Assembly (NCBI GenBank): GCA_947176115.1
Contig: CAMWPK010000091.1
Span: 1 to 6,175 of the forward strand
Origin: an uncultured Clostridia bacterium
GTDB taxonomy: Bacteria; Bacillota; Clostridia; Christensenellales; UBA3700
Direction of reading: 5' to 3'
Length of the DNA: 6,175 nucleotides
Under the pieces are notes generated by a model. It was not told the DNA's origin. It worked only from the letters and a program-made list of their open reading frames with translations, and did not search any database. The translations under genes and the position numbers were made by a program. The stretch's first letter is position 1, and each line of letters begins with the position of its first letter. This document shows positions 1 to 5,663 of the stretch, piece after piece.

Positions 1-11
1 GAGATAGAGTT

Positions 12-707
12 ATGCTAAATCATATTATGCTTGGCGACGGGAAAGATATTATATTTTTGCACGGTTGGGGCGGAAGTATAGATAGTTTTAGAGGCGTCGG
101 CGAGTATTTTTCGTCAAATTACAGGTGCACTCTCGTTGATTTTTACGGGTTTGGAGATTCTCCTTTGCCAAGAGTTCTTACTCTTGAAGATTACGTAAAA
201 GGCGTCGAAGAGATAATTGATAAGTACTCTATGAAAGACGTCATCCTTGTCGGACACTCTTTCGGCGGTCGCGTAGCCATGCTTATGGCAAGTAAGAATA
301 GCAATATTAAAGGCATTGTTTTGGTGGATAGCGCAGGGCTAAAGCCAAGGTTTTCTTTCAAGAAATTTTGCAAAAAAGTGTCATATAGGTTGAAAAAAGC
401 GCTGAAAATGGACGTCAGTAAGTGCGGGTCTGAAGATTATCGTAAGTTGAGCGGAGATATGAGGGAAACTTTTAAGAATATCGTCAATTATCATTTGAAT
501 TTTTGCTTAAAAGATATAAAGTGTCCGACGTTGATTATTTGGGGCAAAAAGGATAAGGATACGCCTCCGTATATGGCAAGGACGTTGAGAAAACGCATAT
601 ATAATAGTGGATTGGTATTTTTGAAAGGAGGACATTATAGCTATTTGGATTGCTACGGTCAATTTTTAGCGATTTTGAAGAGCTATTTTAGTGATATATG
701 CAAATAG
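12..707 (+). CDS. Small alpha/beta-fold hydrolase, first visible gene of the murF-ddl cluster
   Basis: The 231-residue protein has the full alpha/beta hydrolase layout: an oxyanion-hole motif HGWGG at residues 17-21, a nucleophile elbow GHSFGG at 81-86 (Ser83), a probable acid residue in WGKKDKD (Asp181, possibly Asp183) and the catalytic His208 in GGH. It has no signal peptide, so it is probably cytoplasmic. The cap region (about 111-133) is strongly basic, with many Lys and Arg, and could contact membrane or an acidic ligand; this is inference. The substrate is unknown, and esterase, thioesterase or lactonase activity would all fit. The start at 12 gives the usual 15-odd residues before the HG motif, but the frame stays open to the window edge and the upstream SD (GAG at 7-9) is weak. 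The stop overlaps the murF start by 10 bases, so the two are probably translationally coupled. Fold assignment is firm; function is open. Confidence 0.9.
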   Translation: MLNHIMLGDGKDIIFLHGWGGSIDSFRGVGEYFSSNYRCTLVDFYGFGDSPLPRVLTLEDYVKGVEEIIDKYSMKDVILVGHSFGGRVAMLMASKNSNIKGIVLVDSAGLKPRFSFKKFCKKVSYRLKKALKMDVSKCGSEDYRKLSGDMRETFKNIVNYHLNFCLKDIKCPTLIIWGKKDKDTPPYMARTLRKRIYNSGLVFLKGGHYSYLDCYGQFLAILKSYFSDICK

Positions 708-2311
708 GAGTTATTGTAATAACCGAATTAATATATTGTATATTAGCGGTAGCTTTGTCATTTAGAATAATGAACCTAGTGCAATTAGAAGGATATCGAG
801 TAGTTAATTCTAAAAAAATGAAAAGTATTCGACTAAAATTGTACGGTTCGGCAATTTGTATTACTGTTTGCAACGCAATTTTTATCTTTATTTCCGCATA
901 CGTGGGCAATTATTATCTTCAACTTATTACTCAAGGCTTGTATGCGGTAGTATTGTTGGTGAGTTTGACGGACGAGCGGGATAAGTGTTCGCATCAGCCT
1001 TTAGTATTTACGGCAAGAGCAAAGCGTCTAATTGTATCTTTTGCTATCATAATAGCCATTTTTATAATGATTTTTGTATTATTAGGGCATTTGATAGTAA
1101 TTAAAGGCGTCAATTTATCATTTGTATTTATTCCTTTAGTATTTGTTCTTATGCCGGAAATCGTGGCTTTAGCTTTGGCTGTCAATAAGCCTATGGAAAA
1201 AAGCATTGCCAATAAATATATCAAAAATTGCGCTCAAACTCTTGAAAAGTTGGATATTATAAAAATCGGCATCACCGGTAGCTATGGAAAGACTACCGTA
1301 AAGAACGTGCTGACGACAATTCTCAATCAAAAATATAACGCTTATTGTACACCTAGCAACTTTAATACTCCGCTTGGAATATGTAGGGCGGTCAACGAAC
1401 TGCCGAGCGAGTGTAAAATATTTGTTGCAGAAATGGGCGCGAGAAAGGTGGGGGATATTAAGGAATTATGCGAAATCGTTAAACCGACTTATGGTATAAT
1501 TACAGGCGTAGGTTCTCAACATCTTGGCGCATTTGGCAGTCAGCAAAACATCTACAACACTAAAAAGGAACTGGCGGATTATCTGCAAAGCGTTAACGGA
1601 GAAATTGTATTTAACGGCGAAAATAAGTATACTCGCCAAATGTACGACGAATTTGCAGGCGATAAAAAGAGCGCTATATCTAGCGGTGAGTTCTTGTCTG
1701 CACAAAAAGACGTGAAGAAGGTCTTTGTCAGCGAGGTCGAATGTAATAGCGATGGCTTAAAATTCCTTTTACATATCGGCGATGAAAGCAGGGAATGTAA
1801 CAGCAAGCTCATAGGCAGACATAATCTTGAAAATATTTTGCTCAGCGTTCAACTTGCCGTAAGTCTTGGACTGAACATTGTTCAAATAGCAGAGGGCATA
1901 TCTCAGTTGTCGCCTGTCGAGCATAGGCTTCAGACGATAAAGTTGCCCACTGGCATAACTATAATCGACGATAGTTACAACTCCAATGAAGAGGGCGCAA
2001 AACTTGCTATCGAAACGCTTGAAATGTTTAATGGCAGAAAGATTGTGGCTACTCAAGGCATCGTCGAAATGGGAAATGAGCAAAAAAGAGTGAATTTTGA
2101 ACTGGGAGAGAGTATTGCAAGTGTAGCAGATATAGCAATTTTAATAGGTATTAACAAGGAAGATATACGGCTTGGAATGTTGTCGGGCAACTTTTGCGAT
2201 AAGAATATCTACTTGGTTGAGCATTTGGATAACGCTAAAGAACTCTTTAGCGCAATACTGACCAGAGGCGACGTTTTGCTTTTGCAAAACGACTTGCCCG
2301 ACAACTATTGA
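698..2311 (+). CDS. murF: Membrane-anchored MurF-type ligase (UDP-MurNAc-tripeptide--D-alanyl-D-alanine ligase)
   Basis: MurF uses ATP to join D-Ala-D-Ala to UDP-MurNAc-tripeptide, the last cytoplasmic amino-acid addition in peptidoglycan precursor synthesis. Visible Mur ligase motifs are the P-loop GITGSYGKTT (191-200), NFNTPLGI (221-228), EMGAR (245-249), NGEN (306-309), GRHNLENILL (373-382), EHRLQ (408-412), DDSYNSN (424-430) and ATQGIVEMGNEQ (451-462). The first 165 or so residues are not part of a classical MurF (about 450 residues). They form about five hydrophobic segments (roughly 4-22, 48-70, 72-90, 111-131, 140-162). Basic loops after segments 1 and 3 suggest N-terminus out and catalytic part in the cytoplasm. 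The start at 698 lies inside the hydrolase gene and has no good SD, so it probably depends on coupling. The neighbouring ddl supplies its dipeptide substrate, which supports MurF over a MurT- or CapB-like role. A second Mur-type ligase elsewhere in the genome could still be the main MurF. Confidence 0.88.
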   Translation: MQIGVIVITELIYCILAVALSFRIMNLVQLEGYRVVNSKKMKSIRLKLYGSAICITVCNAIFIFISAYVGNYYLQLITQGLYAVVLLVSLTDERDKCSHQPLVFTARAKRLIVSFAIIIAIFIMIFVLLGHLIVIKGVNLSFVFIPLVFVLMPEIVALALAVNKPMEKSIANKYIKNCAQTLEKLDIIKIGITGSYGKTTVKNVLTTILNQKYNAYCTPSNFNTPLGICRAVNELPSECKIFVAEMGARKVGDIKELCEIVKPTYGIITGVGSQHLGAFGSQQNIYNTKKELADYLQSVNGEIVFNGENKYTRQMYDEFAGDKKSAISSGEFLSAQKDVKKVFVSEVECNSDGLKFLLHIGDESRECNSKLIGRHNLENILLSVQLAVSLGLNIVQIAEGISQLSPVEHRLQTIKLPTGITIIDDSYNSNEEGAKLAIETLEMFNGRKIVATQGIVEMGNEQKRVNFELGESIASVADIAILIGINKEDIRLGMLSGNFCDKNIYLVEHLDNAKELFSAILTRGDVLLLQNDLPDNY

Positions 2312-2312
2312 A

Positions 2313-2342
2313 TTGATATATTGAACATTGTTCAATTATTAT
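2313..2342 (+). promoter_or_regulatory. Putative promoter for ddl
   Basis: TTGATA at 2313-2318 (5 of 6 match to the sigma-A -35 consensus) and TATTAT at 2337-2342 (5 of 6 to -10) are separated by 18 bases. Transcription would start near 2349-2350 and leave a leader of about 20 bases before the TTG start of ddl. The pair starts two bases after the murF stop, so ddl may be expressed separately from, or in addition to, read-through from murF. The call rests on pattern only. Confidence 0.5.
2320..2336. promoter_or_regulatory. Perfect 17-base palindrome in the ddl promoter spacer, possible operator
   Basis: ATTGAACA, one central T, then TGTTCAAT make a perfect inverted repeat of 8-base arms. It lies between the putative -35 (2313-2318) and -10 (2337-2342), leaving only one base free next to the -35. 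A dimeric repressor bound here would block RNA polymerase. As RNA it could fold only with a tiny loop and has no U-run after it, so a terminator is unlikely. The binding protein is not identifiable; the spacing GAAC-3-GTTC differs from the Bacillus LexA box (GAAC-4-GTTC). Confidence 0.5.
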
Positions 2343-2359
2343 CGATAAAACAAATATTC

Positions 2360-2365
2360 GGAGGT
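2360..2365 (+). promoter_or_regulatory. Ribosome binding site of ddl
   Basis: GGAGGT lies five bases before TTG at 2371. This strong site fixes the unusual TTG start. The next residues (KNIALIYGGNS) are the expected N-terminus of a Ddl, so no ATG start is needed. Confidence 0.85.
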
Positions 2366-2370
2366 TTAGA

Positions 2371-3504
2371 TTGAAAAATATAGCTTTAATTTACGGCGGA
2401 AATTCTTGCGAAAAGGATATATCTATTATAACTGCGTTGCAGTCCATAGAGGCGATAGATAAGAAAAAATATAACGTATTTCCAATATATTGGCAAGATG
2501 CTTTTTATATCTTAGACGAATACAAAAACGTTGATTCGTACACTTGCTCAGAAATCAAAGGCAAGAAGGTGATTTTCCAAGATAAGAGTTTATATGCAGT
2601 GAAGAAGAACAAAGTCAAACTATTGGGTAGTATTGACTGCGCATTGCTTTGTACTCACGGCGGAAAGGGAGAAAACGGCGCGTTGCAGGGATTTTTCGAG
2701 GTTCAAGACATACCTTTTACGTCGCCGTCGCATATTGCCAGCGGTATAGGTATGGATAAGGCGCTTTGTAAGATGATTTGCAAGAAGTTGACTTTGCCTG
2801 TTTTGCCTTACGGCGTTGTCAACGAGGGCGATGGCGAAGAGGTATTGGATAGAATTGTCGAAAGACTGGGATTTCCGCTCATTGTCAAGCCTGCAAATCA
2901 AGGATCTTCTATAGGTATTGGAGTAAGTAAAGACCAAGAAGAACTCAAAGAAAAGTTGAAGACGGCTTTTTATTACGATAATAAGGTCGTAATTGAAAAA
3001 GCTCTCACTGATTTTAAGGAGATTAACTGCGCATGTCTTAGAAAAAACGGCAATATTTATCCCTCAACTCTCGAAGAACCTGTGGGTTGGCAAGAGTTTT
3101 TGACTTTTGAAGATAAGTATATGTCGGGCGGAAAAGTTACCAAAACAAGCGCAAAGAGAATATTTCCTGCTCAAATTAGTGAAAATGACAAAATTAAAAT
3201 ACAAAACATTACTTCTAAGTTGTATCAAGCCTTGGGATGTAAGGGGATAGTGCGTTGTGATTTTTTGATTGACAATGAGAATAATTGCGTATATCTCAAT
3301 GAAATCAATACGATTCCGGGGTCAATGGCTGGGTATCTGTATGAAGATAAGGGATTTTATCTAAAAGATATTCTCGAAATAATAATAGAGGATGCGATAA
3401 AGGATAGTAAAGACGCAAAATCTGCGGGTTTTTCTTCTAAAGTTTTGCAATATTACTCTAAAAATAAGGCAAATGCTTGCAAAGTATCATTGAAAAACGT
3501 ATAA
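2371..3504 (+). CDS. ddl: D-alanine--D-alanine ligase (TTG start)
   Basis: This cytoplasmic ATP-grasp enzyme condenses two D-alanines into the dipeptide used by MurF. In the 377-residue product, GGNSCEKDIS (9-18) is the first D-Ala binding motif with Glu14, HGGKGENG (96-103) and SGIGMDK (124-130) follow, KPANQGSSIGIG (173-184) is the ATP-grasp glycine-rich loop, EK (209-210) binds ATP, and RCDFLID (295-301) with LNEINTIPGSM (309-319) carries the Mg-binding acids and the second D-Ala site. A tyrosine in the omega-loop (Tyr250, EDKYMSGG) corresponds to the tyrosine of D-Ala-D-Ala ligases rather than the histidine of VanA-type D-Ala-D-lactate ligases, so vancomycin-type depsipeptide synthesis is not indicated. 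The last 30 or so residues (346-377) are a polar tail beyond the usual Ddl end, with no recognised motif. It lies 59 bases after murF and has its own possible promoter and operator. Confidence 0.95.
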   Translation: MKNIALIYGGNSCEKDISIITALQSIEAIDKKKYNVFPIYWQDAFYILDEYKNVDSYTCSEIKGKKVIFQDKSLYAVKKNKVKLLGSIDCALLCTHGGKGENGALQGFFEVQDIPFTSPSHIASGIGMDKALCKMICKKLTLPVLPYGVVNEGDGEEVLDRIVERLGFPLIVKPANQGSSIGIGVSKDQEELKEKLKTAFYYDNKVVIEKALTDFKEINCACLRKNGNIYPSTLEEPVGWQEFLTFEDKYMSGGKVTKTSAKRIFPAQISENDKIKIQNITSKLYQALGCKGIVRCDFLIDNENNCVYLNEINTIPGSMAGYLYEDKGFYLKDILEIIIEDAIKDSKDAKSAGFSSKVLQYYSKNKANACKVSLKNV

Positions 3505-3519
3505 TTAGAAAAGTAATAT
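3490..3519 (+). promoter_or_regulatory. Possible promoter for icd
   Basis: TTGAAA at 3490-3495 (5 of 6) and TAATAT at 3514-3519 (4 of 6) are separated by 18 bases. The -35 lies in the last codons of ddl. The region is very AT-rich, so chance matches are easy; several other -10-like words (TATTAT, TATAAA) overlap here. Confidence 0.35.
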
Positions 3520-3558
3520 TATAAATCAATATTTACAAATACTTTTTTGGAGTACGTT

Positions 3559-4758
3559 ATGGAAAAAATCAAGATGACCACGCCTATAGTAGAGCTTGAC
3601 GGCGATGAAATGACGAGGCATATTTGGGCATGGATAAAGGATATTCTTATCAACCCTTACGTAGAGCTCAAGAGCGAATATTACGATTTGGGACTTGTCA
3701 ATAGAGAAAAGACGGGGGATAAGGTTACTGTAGATTCGGCAAACGCTATCAAGAAATACGGCGTCGGAGTAAAGTGCGCGACTATTACGCCCAACGCGCA
3801 AAGAGTTAAGGAATACAACCTCACTCAAATGTGGAAAAGCCCCAACGGCACGGTAAGAGCAATTCTCGACGGTACGGTTTTCCGCGCGCCGATTATGGTC
3901 AAGGGTATCACTCCGTATATACCGACTTGGACGGCGCCGATTACTATTGCCCGTCACGCGTACGGCGATATTTATAAGGACGTCGAGGGCTACGTCAAAA
4001 AGGGTGGCAATGCAAAACTCGTAATTGAAGACGAAGACGGCAAGAGAGAGATCGAGATATTCGATTACGCAAAGACTTGTGGTGTAGTTATGGGTATGCA
4101 CAATACCGACAAGAGCATTTCTTCTTTTGCTCGCAGTTGTTTCAACTATGCGTTGGACACCAAGCAAGATTTATGGTTCGCGACAAAAGATACGATATCC
4201 AAGACGTACGACCATAGATTTAAGGATATATTCCAAGAAATCTTTGACAGCGAGTATAAGGAGAAATTCCAAAATGCCGGTATTGAATATTTTTATACCC
4301 TTATAGACGACGCGGTAGCTAGGGTAGTGCGTTCAAACGGCGGTATGATTTGGGCGTGCAAGAACTATGACGGCGACGTTATGAGCGATATGGTTGCGAC
4401 AGCTTTCGGTTCGCTTGCAATGATGACTTCGGTACTTGTATCTCCTGAAGGAAATTACGAGTACGAGGCGGCTCACGGCACGGTTACCAGACATTATTAC
4501 AAATTCTTAAAGGGCGAAGAAACTTCTACGAATCCCGTAGCTACGATTTTTGCTTGGACGGGCGGACTTAGAAAGAGAGGACAACTTGACGGCATTGCCG
4601 AGCTTGTGGCTTTTGCCGATAAGCTCGATAAGGCGACTATAGATACTATAGAAGAGGGGTATATGACGGGCGACCTTGCATTGATCTACAAGGGTGATAA
4701 GCAAGTGAAAAAGCTCAACACCGTTGACTTCTTAAAAGAAATTGCCAAAAAACTTTGA
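3559..4758 (+). CDS. icd: NADP-dependent isocitrate dehydrogenase, eukaryote-like subfamily
   Basis: The enzyme oxidatively decarboxylates isocitrate to 2-oxoglutarate, making NADPH and the carbon skeleton of glutamate. The 399-residue product aligns by eye nearly end to end with animal cytosolic IDH1. The isocitrate-binding residues Thr77, Ser94, Arg100, Arg109 and Arg132 even have the same numbers, and Tyr139, Lys210 and the Mg-binding Asp250, Asp273 and Asp277 are present. HGTVTRHY (306-313) carries the Arg-His pair that selects NADP over NAD. I chose ATG at 3559 over TTG at 3547, because GGAG at 3549-3552 lies six bases before the ATG and overlaps the TTG. The gene sits alone between ddl and a terminator and is not functionally tied to either neighbour. 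Its codons (GAC, GGC, TAC, AAC) look more biased than those of the hydrolase and ligases, suggesting high expression. Confidence 0.96.
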   Translation: MEKIKMTTPIVELDGDEMTRHIWAWIKDILINPYVELKSEYYDLGLVNREKTGDKVTVDSANAIKKYGVGVKCATITPNAQRVKEYNLTQMWKSPNGTVRAILDGTVFRAPIMVKGITPYIPTWTAPITIARHAYGDIYKDVEGYVKKGGNAKLVIEDEDGKREIEIFDYAKTCGVVMGMHNTDKSISSFARSCFNYALDTKQDLWFATKDTISKTYDHRFKDIFQEIFDSEYKEKFQNAGIEYFYTLIDDAVARVVRSNGGMIWACKNYDGDVMSDMVATAFGSLAMMTSVLVSPEGNYEYEAAHGTVTRHYYKFLKGEETSTNPVATIFAWTGGLRKRGQLDGIAELVAFADKLDKATIDTIEEGYMTGDLALIYKGDKQVKKLNTVDFLKEIAKKL

Positions 4759-4786
4759 GAAAATATATTCTTAATAAATATTAATA

Positions 4787-4821
4787 TGCAAAACGGCGCG
4801 ATAAAATCACGCCGTTTTGTA
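4787..4821 (+). terminator. Stem-loop terminator after icd
   Basis: CAAAACGGCG (4789-4798) pairs perfectly with CGCCGTTTTG (4810-4819) around an 11-base loop, and two further pairs (one G-U, one T-A) extend the stem outward. It starts 28 bases after the icd stop. The U-rich tract is imperfect (TTTT is inside the stem, then ACTATTTTAT), so termination may be partial. The A-run at the foot of the left arm would allow some function on the other strand as well. Confidence 0.7.
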
Positions 4822-4826
4822 CTATT

Positions 4827-4835
4827 TTATCCATA
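4827..4835 (+). promoter_or_regulatory. Near-match DnaA box, opposite orientation to the main cluster
   Basis: TTATCCATA differs at one position from the DnaA box TTATCCACA. It lies 73 bases before the first perfect box and faces the other way. On its own it would be unremarkable. Confidence 0.3.
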
Positions 4836-4837
4836 AT

Positions 4838-4853
4838 TTTTAAGCGCTTAAAA
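4838..4853. repeat. 16-base perfect palindrome centred on AAGCGCTT
   Basis: TTTTAAGCGCTTAAAA is a perfect palindrome without a spacer, so it is a protein-binding type of symmetry rather than an RNA hairpin. A shorter version, AAAGCGCTTT, occurs at 4979-4988 beyond the DnaA boxes. Confidence 0.55.
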
Positions 4854-4908
4854 CAAAAAATAATAAGATAAAATCGACCCTAGCGCCATATTTTTTTGAT
4901 TTTACAAG

Positions 4909-4949
4909 TGTGGATAACTCAACTTTGATGTGGATAAGTATGTGGATAA
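4909..4949 (-). promoter_or_regulatory. Cluster of three perfect DnaA boxes
   Basis: TGTGGATAA occurs at 4909-4917, 4929-4937 and 4941-4949; each is the exact complement of the DnaA consensus TTATCCACA. All face the same way. Start-to-start distances are 20 and 12 bases, and the last two belong to a tandem 12-base repeat (TGTGGATAAGTA, TGTGGATAAGTG). DnaA, the replication initiator and a transcription regulator, binds such sites cooperatively. The cluster lies about 220 bases before purE, in a 411-base gap without genes. Presence of the sites is certain; whether they serve as an origin, a titration site or a regulatory site is not shown. Confidence 0.85.
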
Positions 4950-4978
4950 GTGGTAAAAATACGCAGATATATGCGGAA

Positions 4979-4988
4979 AAAGCGCTTT
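4979..4988. repeat. Second AAGCGCTT palindrome
   Basis: AAAGCGCTTT is a 10-base perfect palindrome sharing its 8-base core with the one at 4838-4853. The two cores are 138 bases apart, centre to centre, and enclose the DnaA boxes. Confidence 0.4.
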
Positions 4989-4996
4989 GGGGAAAT

Positions 4997-5010
4997 GTTG
5001 AAAGGTCAAC
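4997..5010 (+). other. Small hairpin in the purE upstream region
   Basis: GTTGA (4997-5001) pairs with TCAAC (5006-5010) across the loop AAGG. It has no U-run behind it and is not part of a riboswitch that I recognise. It could be a fortuitous fold. Confidence 0.25.
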
Positions 5011-5087
5011 TTGAGGGCAATTAACCGTTTAGTCTATATTTAACAAATTTAACCGAAAAAATGCAAAGAATTATATCGACAAAATCC

Positions 5088-5117
5088 TTGCAATTTTTTA
5101 TTAGAATATGTTAAGAT
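5088..5117 (+). promoter_or_regulatory. Possible promoter for the purE-purC operon
   Basis: TTGCAA at 5088-5093 and TAAGAT at 5112-5117 are 18 bases apart, each 4 of 6 to consensus. TAGAAT at 5102-5107 is a better -10 word but lacks a well-placed -35. A start near 5124 would leave about 45 bases of leader, too short for a purine riboswitch. The promoter must lie downstream of the icd terminator if that is effective. Confidence 0.35.
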
Positions 5118-5156
5118 ATTTGTGTAATTTTATATTTATATTTATTAAGATTTTAA
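5091..5156. other. Very AT-rich segment before purE
   Basis: By hand count only 7 of these 66 bases are G or C, far fewer than in the flanking genes. It contains TATATTTATATTTATTAAG-like stretches. It could be a DNA unwinding element paired with the DnaA boxes about 140 bases upstream, or simply an AT-rich promoter and leader for purE. Confidence 0.4.
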
Positions 5157-5160
5157 GGAG
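5155..5160 (+). promoter_or_regulatory. Ribosome binding site of purE
   Basis: AAGGAG lies nine bases before the ATG at 5170, with the extension AAGGAGTGA further matching the 16S rRNA tail. It confirms the start. Confidence 0.85.
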
Positions 5161-5169
5161 TGACTGTAT

Positions 5170-5661
5170 ATGCCGAAAGTAGCCATTGTAATGGGTAGCG
5201 TAAGCGACCTTGACGTAGTAAAACCTACTATTGAAATTCTCAAAAAGTTTGACGTAGAAGCGGAAGTAAGAGTAATATCCGCACACCGTACGCCTGATAT
5301 GGCGCACGACTTTGCAAAGAACGCTGTAGATAATAATATCGAAGTTATTATTTGCGCGGCGGGAAAAGCCGCTCATCTTGGCGGAGTAATAGCCGCGTAT
5401 ACGCCTATCCCCGTTATCGGACTTCCAGTCAAGAGTTCGACTATGGACGGACTTGATTCTCTTTTGTCAATGGTACAAATGCCGTCGGGTATACCCGTGG
5501 CTTGCGTAGCTATTAACGGCGGACTTAACGCAGGTTTGCTTGCTATACAAATTCTCTCCGTCAAATATCCAAACCTTATGAAAAAAATGCAAGACTATAA
5601 AATTAGTATGGCAGAAAAAATTAAAAACGAAGACGAAAAATTGCAAAAGGAGTTAAACTAA
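5170..5661 (+). CDS. purE: PurE, N5-carboxyaminoimidazole ribonucleotide mutase
   Basis: PurE makes 4-carboxy-5-aminoimidazole ribonucleotide in de novo purine synthesis; class I enzymes rearrange N5-CAIR made by PurK. The 163-residue length is typical. Motifs are GSVSD (9-13), SAHRTP (37-42, with His39), AAGKAAHLGG (63-72, with His69) and SMVQMPSGIPVACVAING (100-117). SAHRTP and the AAH loop point to the class I type. The loop reads HLGG where many relatives have HLPG, and NGGLNAG stands where E. coli has the longer GKAGAANA. The C-terminus (about 138-163) is a charged, lysine- and glutamate-rich helix. It is the first gene of the operon, two bases before the purC start. No purK follows directly, so PurK is encoded elsewhere or the enzyme uses AIR and CO2 directly. 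Confidence 0.96.
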   Translation: MPKVAIVMGSVSDLDVVKPTIEILKKFDVEAEVRVISAHRTPDMAHDFAKNAVDNNIEVIICAAGKAAHLGGVIAAYTPIPVIGLPVKSSTMDGLDSLLSMVQMPSGIPVACVAINGGLNAGLLAIQILSVKYPNLMKKMQDYKISMAEKIKNEDEKLQKELN

Positions 5662-5663
5662 TT

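Noticed and set aside
1..18. End of an upstream gene (frame 1 reads EIELC then TAA at 16-18)
   Set aside because: Five codons are too few to identify a coding region; a gene overlapping the hydrolase start is possible but unsupported.
2320..2336. LexA (SOS) box
   Set aside because: The Bacillus-type box needs GAAC-4-GTTC; here the halves are three bases apart, and ddl is not an SOS gene.
3547..3558. TTG at 3547 as icd start, adding four residues
   Set aside because: This TTG overlaps the SD GGAG (3549-3552), which is well spaced for ATG 3559, and the family N-terminus fits the ATG.
3526..4167. Open frame of 213 codons on the minus strand inside icd
   Set aside because: It lies opposite a clear, conserved icd, has no ribosome binding site and reads as low-complexity shadow protein.
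4855..4887. DnaA-trio element plus GC cluster of a Bacillus-type unwinding system, read on the minus strand
   Set aside because: A few TTA/TTT triplets and a GC-rich patch are present, but triplets are interrupted, A/T-rich sequence gives them by chance, and the distance to the boxes is too long.
5021..5062. PurR-type PurBox upstream of purE (TTAACCG at 5021 and 5049, CCGAA at 5053)
   Set aside because: The two words are direct repeats 28 bases apart, not the inverted PurBox pair of Bacillus, and the flanking consensus positions do not match.
4990..5169. Purine, PRPP or tetrahydrofolate riboswitch before purE
   Set aside because: No conserved core of these aptamers is recognisable and the stretch is mostly A/T without nested helices.
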